Source: Streptomyces abyssomicinicus
GTDB lineage: Bacteria > Actinomycetota > Actinomycetes > Streptomycetales > Streptomycetaceae
Assembly (NCBI RefSeq): GCF_008974245.1
Contig: NZ_BBZI01000005.1
Span: 902,180-966,179, forward strand
Direction of reading: 5' to 3'
DNA: 64,000 nucleotides
The notes under the pieces: model-generated
Databases searched by the model: none
Seen by the model: only the letters and a program-made list of their open reading frames with translations
What the model was told of the DNA's origin: nothing
Program-made: the position numbers and the translations under genes
Part shown: positions 33,042 to 41,761 of the stretch, piece by piece
Position numbering within the stretch: the stretch's first letter is position 1
Layout of the letters: each line of letters starts with the position of its first letter

Positions 33042-33392
33042 GACGGACTCCAGGAAGGCGTGAGGTGACGGCTGGAACGCACGCCGACGGCGACGAAGGC
33101 CAAGGGGCGTGCGGAGGTGAGAGTTGGCGAGCCGGCAGCGATATGCCGGTCCGTGCCGGTGCCGACCGGTCCTGTCCCGGAACCGGGTCGTACGGGGCGA
33201 TGCTGCGGTACCGCGGTACCGAACCGACTGCACCCGCGGCGGCTGCGTCACCAGGCCGCTGCGAGGGAATGCGAGGGGGTGCTCGCTCGTATGAGCTTAA
33301 CTCCTGAGTAGTGAGCGCGCCAGACCGTGTGGGGCGTCGCGATGTGTGATCCGGCTCCCATGCGCGGGGGTGATTTGCGTAGGCTTGGCCGG
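33042..33392. other. 351-nt divergent spacer with a 16-bp palindrome
   Basis: The region between the dehydrogenase and the HEAT-like gene has no gene. It contains the perfect palindrome CGGTACCGCGGTACCG at 33206-33221, itself two copies of CGGTACCG, about 165 bp before the dehydrogenase start. Nearer the other gene is an A/T-richer stretch with ACTCCTGAGT (33300-33309) and GCTCGCTCGTATGAGC (33281-33296), both short inverted repeats. Confidence 0.55.
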
Positions 33393-34001
33393 GTGAACGA
33401 CGACGAGGGTCAACTCGCCCTGCTGGAACACCGGTTGCGGTCCGAGTCGGGGGGAGGGTTCGCCCACCGGCGGCTGGCGTCCACGGCCGGCCCCGCGGAG
33501 CTCGCGGAGCTGCTCGGCGAGCCGGGACACCCGTTGTGGGCGCGGGAGTTGGCTGCGTTCCGGCTCGGACTCGCGGGGGACGGGCGGGCGTTCGAGCCGC
33601 TGGTGCTGCTGCTCAACCACCGGGACCCGCCGCGGTGCGCCTCGGCGGCCTACGCGCTGGCGCGGCTGGGCGATCCGCGGACCGCGCGGGCGGCGGCGGC
33701 GCTCGCCACCAACGAGCTGCGGGTCGGGTACGCGCTCCACCCGGTGCGGCTGCTGGTGGCGCTGCGCGCGCCGGAGGCGGTCCCGGCCCTGGTCGCGGTG
33801 CTGGAGCGGCGGCTGGCGGCGGAGCGGGACCCGCACCGGGAGGTGGCCCTCGCCTGCGCGGAGGGCCTCGGCGAGCTCGGGGATCCCCGGGGGCGGGCGG
33901 TGCTGGAACGGGCGCTGGCCTGCGGCCGTGACGACCTGGCCGCGGCCGCCGGCGCCGCGCTTCAGGCGCTCGGCGGGCCGCCCGGTGAGCGGCGGACGTA
34001 G
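33393..34001 (+). CDS. HEAT-repeat protein
   Basis: The 202-residue soluble protein is built of about five HEAT-like helix pairs (LWARELAAFRLGLAGDGRAF, AASAYALARLG-like, EVALACAEGLGELGDPRGRA, LAAAAGAALQALGG). The pattern AxxALxxLGDPR is typical of PBS-lyase/HEAT modules used for protein contacts. GTG 33393 is chosen since conserved sequence starts with NDDEGQLALLEHRL. Its 3' end overlaps the 3' end of the convergent GNAT gene by 40 nt. It has no enzyme motif. Function is unknown; a scaffold role is the family expectation. Confidence 0.75.
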   Translation: MNDDEGQLALLEHRLRSESGGGFAHRRLASTAGPAELAELLGEPGHPLWARELAAFRLGLAGDGRAFEPLVLLLNHRDPPRCASAAYALARLGDPRTARAAAALATNELRVGYALHPVRLLVALRAPEAVPALVAVLERRLAAERDPHREVALACAEGLGELGDPRGRAVLERALACGRDDLAAAAGAALQALGGPPGERRT

Positions 34002-34465
34002 CGGACCTCGGGGATCGCGGCTCCGTCCACGATGAACGGCTCCTGCGTGCCGTCGGGGGTGAAGCCGTGGTGAGCGTAGAACCGGCGGGCCGGGGTGTTG
34101 CCCTTCACGACCCAGACGCAGGTGGTTCGCCCGGCGGGCAGGCAGTGGCGCAGCAGGGCGCTGCCGATGCCAGTGCGGTGGTGGGCGGGGTCCACGTAGA
34201 GGGCGTACACCTCGGAGCCGGGCCCGGCGTCGCGGTTCGGTCCCAGGCAGGCCCACCCGGCGACCCGGCCGCCGTGTTCGGCGACGAGGTTGACGACGCC
34301 GGGGCCGGCGCCGGTGAGCAGCTTCCGGTGCCGCTTCGCCGCGGCGGCGGGGTCCATCCGGTCCAGGTACGGCTGGGGTACCAGGCCGCGGTAGGCGTGC
34401 CGCCACCCCGCGATGCGTATCTCCGCCACGCGGGCGCAGTCCGCGACCCTCATCTCTCTGACCAT
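33962..34465 (-). CDS. GNAT family N-acetyltransferase
   Basis: This 167-residue acetyltransferase has the GNAT acetyl-CoA motif in EVYALYVDPAHHRTGIGSAL (V/I-x-P-x-x-R/Q-x-x-G-x-G/A), preceded by an N-terminal helix RVADCARVAEIRIAGWRHAY and followed by LPAGRTTCVWVVKGNTPARR and FYAHHGF. The phrase AEIRIAGWRHAYRGLVP is common among RimI-like stand-alone enzymes. The substrate is not predictable. ATG 34465 is selected, since an upstream frame has only Pro/Arg-rich sequence. Its 3' end overlaps the convergent HEAT-repeat gene by 40 nt. Confidence 0.87.
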   Translation of the reverse strand: MVREMRVADCARVAEIRIAGWRHAYRGLVPQPYLDRMDPAAAAKRHRKLLTGAGPGVVNLVAEHGGRVAGWACLGPNRDAGPGSEVYALYVDPAHHRTGIGSALLRHCLPAGRTTCVWVVKGNTPARRFYAHHGFTPDGTQEPFIVDGAAIPEVRYVRRSPGGPPSA

Positions 34466-34673
34466 CCGCCCATCCTGCCGTCCCCCGGCTCCGGTGCTAC
34501 GGGATTTTCCGGCCCTCGCCACTTCACCCCGGCACCGGGGCTCCGCCCGGGCCCCGGCGACCACCGGTGCGGGGGTCGCGCGGTGCACCGGGCGCGGCGG
34601 GTTCGGGGTGGTGTTCGCGCGGTTGCCCGCGTCGCTTCGCGGCGCGGCGCGCGGGTGGCATGACGGGTTCGCG

Positions 34674-34711
34674 CCCGCGCGGGCGCAGCCGGTCGGCTGT
34701 GCCCGCGCGGG
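34674..34711 (-). terminator. Strong terminator after the tripeptidyl aminopeptidase-like gene
   Basis: A 17-bp stem with one wobble pair (34674-34690 with 34695-34711) and a 4-nt loop begins 6 nt past the stop codon of the leftward gene. The rest of the 34466-34717 gap holds no gene. Confidence 0.75.
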
Positions 34712-34717
34712 GGGACG

Positions 34718-36286
34718 TCAGCGGCGGGGGAGGGGCCAGGGGTGGGGCGGTGTGGCGTGGCGGGTGGAGTCGAGGGCCGGCTTGGGGGCGGGGAGGGAGG
34801 GACAGGTGGCGTCCGCGTCGCCGGCGGAGCGGCGCGGGACCGTGCCGTCGGTGAGGTACGCGGCGAGGTGCCGGTCGAGACAGGCGTTGCCGGCCAGCGT
34901 CACCCCGTGGTTGCCGCCGCCCTCCTCCACGACGAGCGAGGACCCCCGCAGCAGCCGGTGGGTCCGCACCGCACCGGCGTACGGCGTCGCCGCGTCCCCC
35001 GTCGCCTGGAAGATCAGCACCGGCGGCGCCTTGTCGTTGGCGACGTCCACCGGCTGCCGCAGCCCGTCCACCGGCCAGAAGGCGCACGGGGCGTTGTACC
35101 AGGCGTTGCTCCAGGTCATGAACCGGGCCTTCTCGTGCACCGCCCAGTTGTCGGCACGCCACGTGCCCCAGTCCCGGGGCCAGGCCGCGTCCCGGCACAT
35201 CACCGCCGTGTAGACGCTGTAGCTGTTGTCCCCGGAGGCGTCCACCGCGCCGACGGCACGGTAGGCCTCGACCAGCGGGCCGGTCTCGCCCTTCACCGAG
35301 TAGGCGGAGAACGCCCGGGCCAGCAGCGGCCAGTAGCCGTTCTGGTAGCCGCCGGGAAGGAAGAGGTCCTCGAGCTCGGCGGGTCCGACCACGCCCTGGG
35401 CCGGCTTCCCGGCGAGCGCCGCGCGCATCGCGTACCACCTGGCCTCCACCCGCGCCGGGTCCGTGCCCAGGCCGTAGACCTTGTCGTGCCGAGCCACCCA
35501 GGTCATCAGGGCGCGGTGCCGCTCCTCGAAGGCGATGTTCTGCTGGAGGTTGTTCTCGTACCAGACGCCGGTGGGGTCGACCACCGAGTCCAGCACCATC
35601 CGCCGCACCCGGTCGGGGTGGAGCCTGGCGTAGACCGCGCCGAGATAGGTGCCGTAGGAGTAGCCGAAGTAGTTGATCTTCTTGGCGCCGAGCGCGCGCC
35701 TGATCACCTCCAGGTCCTTGGCCGCGCTCACCGTGTCGATGTACGGAAGCAGGTCGCCGTGCTTCCCGCCGCACGCGGCGGCGAAGGCGCGGGCCCGCCG
35801 GAGGTTGGTCTCCTCCAGGGCGGGCGTGGCCGGCACCGTGTCGGGGCGGACCGGGCGGGAGTGGCCCGGCAGGCAGTCGAGGGCGGGGCGCGACCTGCCG
35901 ACCCCCCGGGGGTCGAAGCCGACGACGTCGTAGCGGGCGGCGACGTCCTTGGGGAGGGAACCGGCGACGAAGCCGGTGAGGTCGACTCCGCTGCCCCCGG
36001 GACCGCCCGGGTTCACCAGCAGGGGGCCGAGCGACGTCTTCGCGGTGTGCGGGACGCGGGCGAGCGCGATGGTGATCTTCCGGCCGCCCGGGTCGGCGTG
36101 GTTCAGCGGCACCTGGACCGTGGCGCACTGGAGCGTCGGGGCCTGCTCGGTCGCGCACTTCTTCCAGGCCGGCCGGGCCACGCCCTGCGGGGCGGGCCCC
36201 GGCGCCGCCTGGGCGGGCGGTACGGAGGTGAGGGCCGAGGCCAGCGCGACGGCGGTGCCGCAGAGGGCGGCGGCGCGTTTCTTCAT
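34718..36286 (-). CDS. Secreted alpha/beta-hydrolase, tripeptidyl aminopeptidase-like
   Basis: The 522-residue protein starts with a Sec signal peptide (KKRAAALCGTAVALASALT, cleavage near AQA). It is an alpha/beta-hydrolase of the S33 tripeptidyl aminopeptidase type: oxyanion region VNPGGPGGSGVD, nucleophile elbow NYFGYSYGTYLGAVYA, and the C-terminal domain with FQATGDAATPY (Asp) and GGGNHGVT (His). Streptomyces Tap proteins trim tripeptides from the ends of secreted proteins such as propeptides. A cluster of cysteines late in the chain suggests disulfides. ATG 36286 directly precedes the signal sequence. It is followed by a strong terminator, so it is monocistronic. Confidence 0.9.
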   Translation of the reverse strand: MKKRAAALCGTAVALASALTSVPPAQAAPGPAPQGVARPAWKKCATEQAPTLQCATVQVPLNHADPGGRKITIALARVPHTAKTSLGPLLVNPGGPGGSGVDLTGFVAGSLPKDVAARYDVVGFDPRGVGRSRPALDCLPGHSRPVRPDTVPATPALEETNLRRARAFAAACGGKHGDLLPYIDTVSAAKDLEVIRRALGAKKINYFGYSYGTYLGAVYARLHPDRVRRMVLDSVVDPTGVWYENNLQQNIAFEERHRALMTWVARHDKVYGLGTDPARVEARWYAMRAALAGKPAQGVVGPAELEDLFLPGGYQNGYWPLLARAFSAYSVKGETGPLVEAYRAVGAVDASGDNSYSVYTAVMCRDAAWPRDWGTWRADNWAVHEKARFMTWSNAWYNAPCAFWPVDGLRQPVDVANDKAPPVLIFQATGDAATPYAGAVRTHRLLRGSSLVVEEGGGNHGVTLAGNACLDRHLAAYLTDGTVPRRSAGDADATCPSLPAPKPALDSTRHATPPHPWPLPRR

Positions 36287-36442
36287 CCGGTCTCCCCGGG
36301 GTCGGCGGGCCGTGCGTGCCACGGTCCAGGGCGCATCGTGCCGCCGATCGGGGGAGAAAGAACGCGTTTCGGGTGAAGATGACCCCTTCGGGTCGTGTGG
36401 ATGCCGCCGGGCGGGGCACGTGCGGCGCCCGGGCCGGCCGTG

Positions 36443-37471
36443 TCAGAGCAGCGAGAGCTGCACCGGCCCCTCGGTCTCCGGGGCGGGACGCGGGGAGGGG
36501 ATGCGGCGGCGGGCCGCGCCGCTCTCGGGGCCGATGCCGTACTCGCGGGCCAGTTCGTGCACCTGGCGGGTGATCTGCCGCTGGTACCAGGTCGGCGCGT
36601 AGGCCCCGCCCGCGTACATCCGCTCGTACCGCGCGACCAGCCCCGGGTGGTGCTCGGCCAGCCAGGCCATGTACCACTCGCGCGCCCCCGGCCGCAGATG
36701 CAGGACCAGCGGGGTCACCGAGGTGGCGCCGGCCTCGGCGATCGCCCGGACGGTGGCGCGGAGCTGTTCGGGCCGGTCGCCGAGGAAGGGGATCACCGGC
36801 GCCATGAGAACCCCGCACCCGATGCCGCGCCCGGAGAGGGTGCGGACCACGTCCAGCCGGCGCTCCGGTGCGGGAGTGCCTGGTTCCACCGTGCGCCACA
36901 GGTCCCGGTCGACGAAGCCGACCGAGACGTTGACGCCCACGTCGGTCACCTCGGCGGCCTGCTCCAGGAGAGGGAGGTCGCGCAGGATCAGGGTGCCCTT
37001 GGTGAGGATGGAGAACGGGTTGGCGTGGTCGCGCAGCGCGGCGATGATCCCCGGCATCAGCCGGTAGCGCCCCTCGGCCCGCTGGTAGCAGTCCACGTTG
37101 GTGCCCATGGCGATGTGCTCGCCGTGCCAGGTCCGTGACGCCAGCTTGGCGCGCAGCAGTTCGGGGGCGTTCACCTTCACCACGATCTGCGAGTCGAACC
37201 CCAGGCCGGTGTCCAGGTCCAGATAGCTGTGGGTCTTGCGGGCGAAGCAGTAGACGCACGCGTGCGAGCAGCCCCGGTAGGGGTTGACCGTCCATTCGAA
37301 CGGCATCCGGGAGGCGCCCGGTACCCGGTTGACGATGGAGCGTGCCCGGATCTCGTGGAAGGTGATGCCGCGGAATTCGGGGGTGTCGAAGGTGCGGGTG
37401 GTCACCGAGTCCGCCCCGAACAGGGCGGGGTCCCTCTGCTCGGACTCCGGCGTGAGGTTCTCCCAGCGCAT
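36443..37471 (-). CDS. Rv2578c-like radical SAM protein
   Basis: The 342-residue protein has the radical SAM cluster motif CSHACVYC (Cx3Cx2C) following FEWTVNPYRG. Other conserved parts are AMGTNVDCYQRAE, SILTKGTLILRD and VNVSVGFVDRD, the arrangement of spore photoproduct lyase-like/Rv2578c proteins. The family generates a 5'-deoxyadenosyl radical; its substrate is unproven, though in mycobacteria Rv2578c belongs, as I recall, to the DNA-damage (LexA) regulon. Here a LexA-like palindrome lies 41 bp upstream, which supports an SOS function. The ATG is at 37471. A divergent SRPBCC gene begins 165 nt away. Confidence 0.88.
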   Translation of the reverse strand: MRWENLTPESEQRDPALFGADSVTTRTFDTPEFRGITFHEIRARSIVNRVPGASRMPFEWTVNPYRGCSHACVYCFARKTHSYLDLDTGLGFDSQIVVKVNAPELLRAKLASRTWHGEHIAMGTNVDCYQRAEGRYRLMPGIIAALRDHANPFSILTKGTLILRDLPLLEQAAEVTDVGVNVSVGFVDRDLWRTVEPGTPAPERRLDVVRTLSGRGIGCGVLMAPVIPFLGDRPEQLRATVRAIAEAGATSVTPLVLHLRPGAREWYMAWLAEHHPGLVARYERMYAGGAYAPTWYQRQITRQVHELAREYGIGPESGAARRRIPSPRPAPETEGPVQLSLL

Positions 37472-37511
37472 TGCAGGCCTCGCTTGTCGGTCGTTTCGGA
37501 CAGCGATAATA

Positions 37512-37523
37512 GAACACGTGTTC
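37512..37523. promoter_or_regulatory. LexA-like SOS box
   Basis: The perfect palindrome GAACACGTGTTC fits the actinobacterial LexA operator GAAC-N4-GTTC. It lies 41 bp upstream of the radical SAM start, in an A/T-richer pocket (CGATAATAGAAC) that would hold the promoter. Confidence 0.65.
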
Positions 37524-37636
37524 CCTTGATCGTGCGAACGGCACCTCTCGACCCCGCCGGGCCGTCGATTTGGCGGGGGTGGGCCGGGGTGGTTTGCTGG
37601 CGCCGGATCGGCTGGACCCTAGAGCTGGAGGAAGCA

Positions 37637-38077
37637 ATGGCGCAGGTGGAGGCCACGACCGAGCGGGTCGTCGCGGCGAACGCGCAGCAGGTGTACGCCG
37701 CCCTGGCGGACTACGAGGGCACCCGGGCGAAGCTGCTGCCCGAGCAGTTCAGCGAGTACGAGGTGCGGGAGGGCGGCAAGGGCGCGGGCACCCTGGTCCA
37801 CTGGAGGCTTCAGGCGACCGAGAAGCGCGTGCGGGACTGCCTGCTGGAGGTGACCGAGCCCTCCTCCGGGGAGCTCCGCGAGAAGGACCGCAACTCCTCC
37901 ATGGTCACCACCTGGCGGGTCACCCCGGCCGGCGAGGGCAGGTCGCGGGTGGTCGTCACCGCCGTCTGGAACGGCGCCGGCGGGATCGGCGGCTTCTTCG
38001 AGAGGACCTTCGCGCCCAAGGGCCTGGCCCGGATCTACGACGCCGTGCTGGCGCGGCTGGCCTCCGAGGTCGAGTGA
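37637..38077 (+). CDS. SRPBCC family protein
   Basis: This 146-residue protein has the helix-grip fold of the START/Bet v1 superfamily: the N-terminal strand TTERVVAANAQQVYAALADY, central strands LVHWRLQATEKRVRDCLLEV and SSMVTTWRVTPAGEGRSRVV, and a long C-terminal helix FAPKGLARIYDAVLARLA. Members bind hydrophobic ligands and include cyclases, lipid carriers and membrane-stress proteins. ATG 37637 follows a GGAGGAAG site. It is divergent from the radical SAM gene. No ligand is indicated. It is followed by an elaborate set of inverted repeats. Confidence 0.85.
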   Translation: MAQVEATTERVVAANAQQVYAALADYEGTRAKLLPEQFSEYEVREGGKGAGTLVHWRLQATEKRVRDCLLEVTEPSSGELREKDRNSSMVTTWRVTPAGEGRSRVVVTAVWNGAGGIGGFFERTFAPKGLARIYDAVLARLASEVE

Positions 38078-38110
38078 CGCGGGTCCCCGCACCCGCGGGC
38101 CGGCACCCGA

Positions 38111-38183
38111 GGGCCGGCACCCGCGGGTCCCCCGGCCCGCGGGTGCCGGCCCGGCCGGAGGGGATCCCCTCCGGCCGGGCCGG
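38111..38183 (+). terminator. Overlapping hairpins after the SRPBCC gene
   Basis: A 17-bp perfect stem (38111-38127 with 38136-38152, 8-nt loop) overlaps a 38-nt perfect palindrome (38146-38183, centre at 38164/38165). They share bases and cannot form together. GGGCCGGCACCCG is also directly repeated (38098-38124). They probably end the SRPBCC transcript. Confidence 0.65.
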
Positions 38184-38298
38184 ACGGTCAACACCCCACC
38201 GTCACAACCCTGTTGGTCTCACCGTTTCGAGTGACTTGCGTAACCGGAATCCTTTGCTGCCGTTCGCCTGGTGACGTGCGACGAACGGGAGGGCGCAA

Positions 38299-40785
38299 GT
38301 GGGCGTGACGGGCGGGACCGCTCTGCTGCGGGACGAGACCGGGGGACCGCCGGCGCCGGAGGACGCGGACACCGTCCCCCTCCCCGCGGTGCGGGACTCC
38401 GCCGGGACGGGCCCGCGGCTGACCCCGCGCGGCGTCCGGCTGGTCTTCGCGGGGCTGATGCTCGCCCTGCTGCTCGCGGCGCTCGAGCAGATGATCGTCG
38501 CCACCGCGCTGCCACGGATCGTCGGCGACCTCCAGGGCATGGACAAGATGTCCTGGGCGATCACGTCCTACCTGCTGACCTCCACCGTGGTGCTGCCGGT
38601 CTACGGCAAGCTCGGCGACCTCTTCGGCCGCAAGGGCGTCTTCCTCTTCGCGATCGTCGTCTTCGTCGTGGGCTCCGCGGCCTGCGGGCGGGCGGAGACG
38701 ATGGACCAGCTGATCGCGTTCCGCGCGGTGCAGGGGATCGGCGCGGGCGGCCTGATGATCGGCGTGCAGGCGATCATCGCGGACATCGTGCCGTCGCGCG
38801 AGCGCGGCCGCTACATGGGCCTGATCGGCGCCGCCTTCGGCCTGGCGTCGGTGGCGGGACCGCTGCTCGGCGGGTACTTCACCGACCACGTCTCATGGCG
38901 CTGGTGTTTCTACTTCAACGTCCCGTTCGGCCTGGTCACCCTGGTCGTGGTGGCCTTCGTGCTCAAGCTGCCCAAGCCCGCCGTCCGGCCCCGGCTGGAC
39001 GTCCTCGGCACCGTGCTGCTGGCCACCGCCTCGACCTGCCTGGTGCTGCTGACCAGCTGGGGCGGCACCGAGTACGCCTGGGGCTCCCGCGAGATCCTCG
39101 GCCTGGCCGCGGGTGCCGTGCTCTCCTCGGCGCTCTTCGTGGTGGCCGAGCGGTTCGCGGCCGAACCCCTCATCCCGCTGCGGCTGTTCCGGGACTCCGT
39201 CTTCAACGTCACGGCCCTGGCCGGCATGGTGGTCGGCATCGCGCTGTTCGGCGCGGCCAGCTACCTGCCCAGCTACCTCCAGATGGTCGACGGGGCCACC
39301 GCCACCGAGTCCGGCCTGCTGATGCTGCCCATGATGGGCGGGGTGGTGGGAGCCTCCGTCGTCTCGGGGCAGCTGATCAGCCGCACCGGCCGCTACCGGA
39401 TCTACCCGATCCTCGGCGGCCTCCTCTCCGCCGTCGGCATGTTGCTGCTGTCGTTCCTGGACACCGGCACCGGGCGGGTCACCTACAGCGTCTGGATGTT
39501 CGTGCTGGGGGCGGGCATCGGCCTGGTGATGCCCGTCCTGGTGCTCGCCGTGCAGAACTCGGTGCGCCCCTCCGACCTGGGCACCGCCACCAGCGCCAAC
39601 AACTACTTCCGGCAGATCGGCGGCAGCGTCGGCGCCGCCGTCTTCGGCACCCTCTTCGCGGACCGGTTCACCGAGGCCCTCGCCGAGCGCCTGCCCCAAC
39701 TGCCCGGAGGCGCGGCAGCGGCGCCGCACACCGAGTCCGTGAGCCCGGAAATGGTCCACGCGCTGCCCGCGCCCCAGCGCGACGCCTACATCGCGGCCTA
39801 CGCGGAGGCCATGCCGCGCATCTTCCTCTACCTGGTGCCGGTCCTCGTGCTCGGCCTGATCATCGCCTTCTTCCTCAAGGAGAAACCGCTGGTGTCCCAC
39901 AACGCCCCCGCCGCCGACGAGTCCCAGCCCGCGGCCGCCCCGGCCGCCGCCGCTGCCTACGCGGCGTCCGCGCCGCTCACCGTGGAGGTGACCGCCTCGG
40001 TGCCGGGCGCCCGGGCCCCCTACGGCGGCGGCATCGCCGTCTGCGGGGCGGTCCGGCACGCCGACGGGACCGTGGTGCCGCGCGCCGCGCTCACCCTGAT
40101 CGACGGGGCCGGGCAGCAGGTCGGGCGCGGCGCCAGCGGCGAGGACGGCCGCTACGCGCTGGCCACCCCGGGCCCCGGCTCCTACGTGCTGATCGCCGCC
40201 GCGGGCGGGCACCAGCCACAGGCCGTGCAGGTCACCGTGGGGGAGCGGCCGGTCGAGATGGACGTGGTCCTCGGCGGGGCCGGACGCCTGGCCGGGGCGG
40301 TCACCACCGCCGACGGCACCCCGGTCCGGGACGCCACCGTGACCCTCACGAACGTCCACGGCGAGGTGGTCTCCGCCTCCCGCAGCGGATACGACGGCGG
40401 CTACGTGATCAGCGACCTGGTGGCCGGCGAGTACACCCTGGCCGCCAGCGCCCACGCCTACCGGCCCACCGCCCTGCCGGTCACCGTGCAGGCCTCCCGG
40501 GAGACCCGGCAGGACATCGAGCTCGCGGGCGGCGCGGTGCTGCGCGGCGTGGTCCGCGGCGGCGGCGGGCGGCCCGTGGAGGAGGCCCGGGTCACCCTGC
40601 TGGACGCCGCAGGGAACGTCGTCGACACCCTCACCACCGGCTCCGACGGCACCTTCCGCTTCGTCGACCTGTCCTCCGGCGAGTACACGGTGATCGCCGC
40701 CGGCTACCCGCCGGTCGCCACCGTCCTCCAGGTGGCGGGCGGCGGCCGCACCGAGCGCGACCTGCAGCTCGGCCACCAGGACTGA
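38299..40785 (+). CDS. DHA2-type MFS efflux transporter with three C-terminal regulatory-like beta domains
   Basis: The first 540 residues of this 828-residue protein form a 14-helix drug:H+ antiporter (motif [44 protein letters not shown]). After an Ala/Pro linker (about 540-565) come three tandem carboxypeptidase regulatory-like beta-sandwich repeats, each about 85 residues, with phrases [36 protein letters not shown] and [18 protein letters not shown]. The efflux family normally ends after the last helix, so this is a fusion. Topology from 14 helices would put the beta domains in the cytoplasm, where such domains are rare. GTG 38299 has GGAGGG upstream. The substrate is unknown. A strong terminator follows. 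Confidence 0.88.
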   Translation: MGVTGGTALLRDETGGPPAPEDADTVPLPAVRDSAGTGPRLTPRGVRLVFAGLMLALLLAALEQMIVATALPRIVGDLQGMDKMSWAITSYLLTSTVVLPVYGKLGDLFGRKGVFLFAIVVFVVGSAACGRAETMDQLIAFRAVQGIGAGGLMIGVQAIIADIVPSRERGRYMGLIGAAFGLASVAGPLLGGYFTDHVSWRWCFYFNVPFGLVTLVVVAFVLKLPKPAVRPRLDVLGTVLLATASTCLVLLTSWGGTEYAWGSREILGLAAGAVLSSALFVVAERFAAEPLIPLRLFRDSVFNVTALAGMVVGIALFGAASYLPSYLQMVDGATATESGLLMLPMMGGVVGASVVSGQLISRTGRYRIYPILGGLLSAVGMLLLSFLDTGTGRVTYSVWMFVLGAGIGLVMPVLVLAVQNSVRPSDLGTATSANNYFRQIGGSVGAAVFGTLFADRFTEALAERLPQLPGGAAAAPHTESVSPEMVHALPAPQRDAYIAAYAEAMPRIFLYLVPVLVLGLIIAFFLKEKPLVSHNAPAADESQPAAAPAAAAAYAASAPLTVEVTASVPGARAPYGGGIAVCGAVRHADGTVVPRAALTLIDGAGQQVGRGASGEDGRYALATPGPGSYVLIAAAGGHQPQAVQVTVGERPVEMDVVLGGAGRLAGAVTTADGTPVRDATVTLTNVHGEVVSASRSGYDGGYVISDLVAGEYTLAASAHAYRPTALPVTVQASRETRQDIELAGGAVLRGVVRGGGGRPVEEARVTLLDAAGNVVDTLTTGSDGTFRFVDLSSGEYTVIAAGYPPVATVLQVAGGGRTERDLQLGHQD

Positions 40786-40791
40786 ACGGCG

Positions 40792-40842
40792 GACCTCCGG
40801 CGCCGGGGCCGACACGGTCCGCGGGCCCCGGCGCCAGAGGTC
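40792..40842 (+). terminator. Terminator after the MFS fusion gene
   Basis: A 19-bp stem with one mismatch (40792-40810 with 40824-40842) and a 13-nt loop begins 6 nt after the stop codon. Confidence 0.75.
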
Positions 40843-40927
40843 CGGACCGGTGAAAGATCACCTCGCCGCCGCCTCGGTCTACACTCACGCCCCAAGCGTG
40901 CGTGCGGCCGGAAGAACGGAGCGACGG

Positions 40928-41761
40928 GTGAAGATCCTCATCAGCGCCGACATGGAGGGCGCCACCGGCGTCACCTGGCCGGCCGACGTCCTGCCGGGCA
41001 CACCCCAGTGGGAACGCTGCCGGTCCCTGTTCACCTCCGACGTCCAGGCGGCCGCCCTCGGCTTCTTCGACGGCGGCGCCGACCAGGTCCTGGTCAACGA
41101 GGCCCACTGGACCATGCGCAACCTGCTCCTGGAACGCCTCGACGAGCGCGTGGAGATGCTCACCGGACGGCACAAGGCGCTCTCCATGGTCGAGGGCGTC
41201 CAGCACGGCGACGTCGACGGCATCGCCTTCATCGGCTACCACGCGGGCGCCGGGATGGAGGGCGTCCTCGCCCACACCTACCTCGCCAACCAGCTCACCG
41301 GGGTCTGGCTGAACGACGTCCGGGCGAGCGAAGGCCTGCTCAACGCCCATGTGGTGGCCGAATACGGGGTACCGGTCATTCTGGTGACCGGCGACGACGT
41401 GGCCTGCGAGGACGCCCTCGGATACGCACCCGAGGCGCGGAAGGTCGCGGTGAAGGACCACGTCTCGCGCTACGCGGCGGTGTGCCGCACCCCTTCCCGC
41501 ACCCACGGGGAGATCCGGGCCGCCGCCAAGGAGGCGGTGTCCCTGGCCGTCCGTCACGAGCCGGTGACGGCGGGCCCGCACACCGTGGCCGTCGAGTTCG
41601 ACGCGGAGCATCTGGCCGATGCCGCGACCGTCGTTCCGGGCGTGGGCCGTGTCGGAGAACGCAAGGTCGCCTACACGGAAGGAACCATGTACGACGCAAT
41701 CCGCACCTTCAAGGCGGTCACCACGATCGTCTCGGCCGCGGTGGAGGAGACGTATGGCTGA
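40928..41761 (+). CDS. dppA: M55 family D-aminopeptidase
   Basis: The 277-residue enzyme is a DppA-type zinc peptidase, which releases D-alanine from D-Ala-containing peptides of the cell wall. Metal ligands D8 and E10 lie in KILISADMEGATGV, with further ligands in VNEAHWTMRN and IGYHAGAGM. GTG 40928 is used; the family always starts close to KILIS. Its last bases overlap the M20 gene start (41754), so this is the first gene of a four-peptidase operon. Context (an S66 LD-carboxypeptidase three genes later) supports a role in peptidoglycan peptide recycling. No signal peptide is present, so it is cytosolic. Confidence 0.9.
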   Translation: MKILISADMEGATGVTWPADVLPGTPQWERCRSLFTSDVQAAALGFFDGGADQVLVNEAHWTMRNLLLERLDERVEMLTGRHKALSMVEGVQHGDVDGIAFIGYHAGAGMEGVLAHTYLANQLTGVWLNDVRASEGLLNAHVVAEYGVPVILVTGDDVACEDALGYAPEARKVAVKDHVSRYAAVCRTPSRTHGEIRAAAKEAVSLAVRHEPVTAGPHTVAVEFDAEHLADAATVVPGVGRVGERKVAYTEGTMYDAIRTFKAVTTIVSAAVEETYG

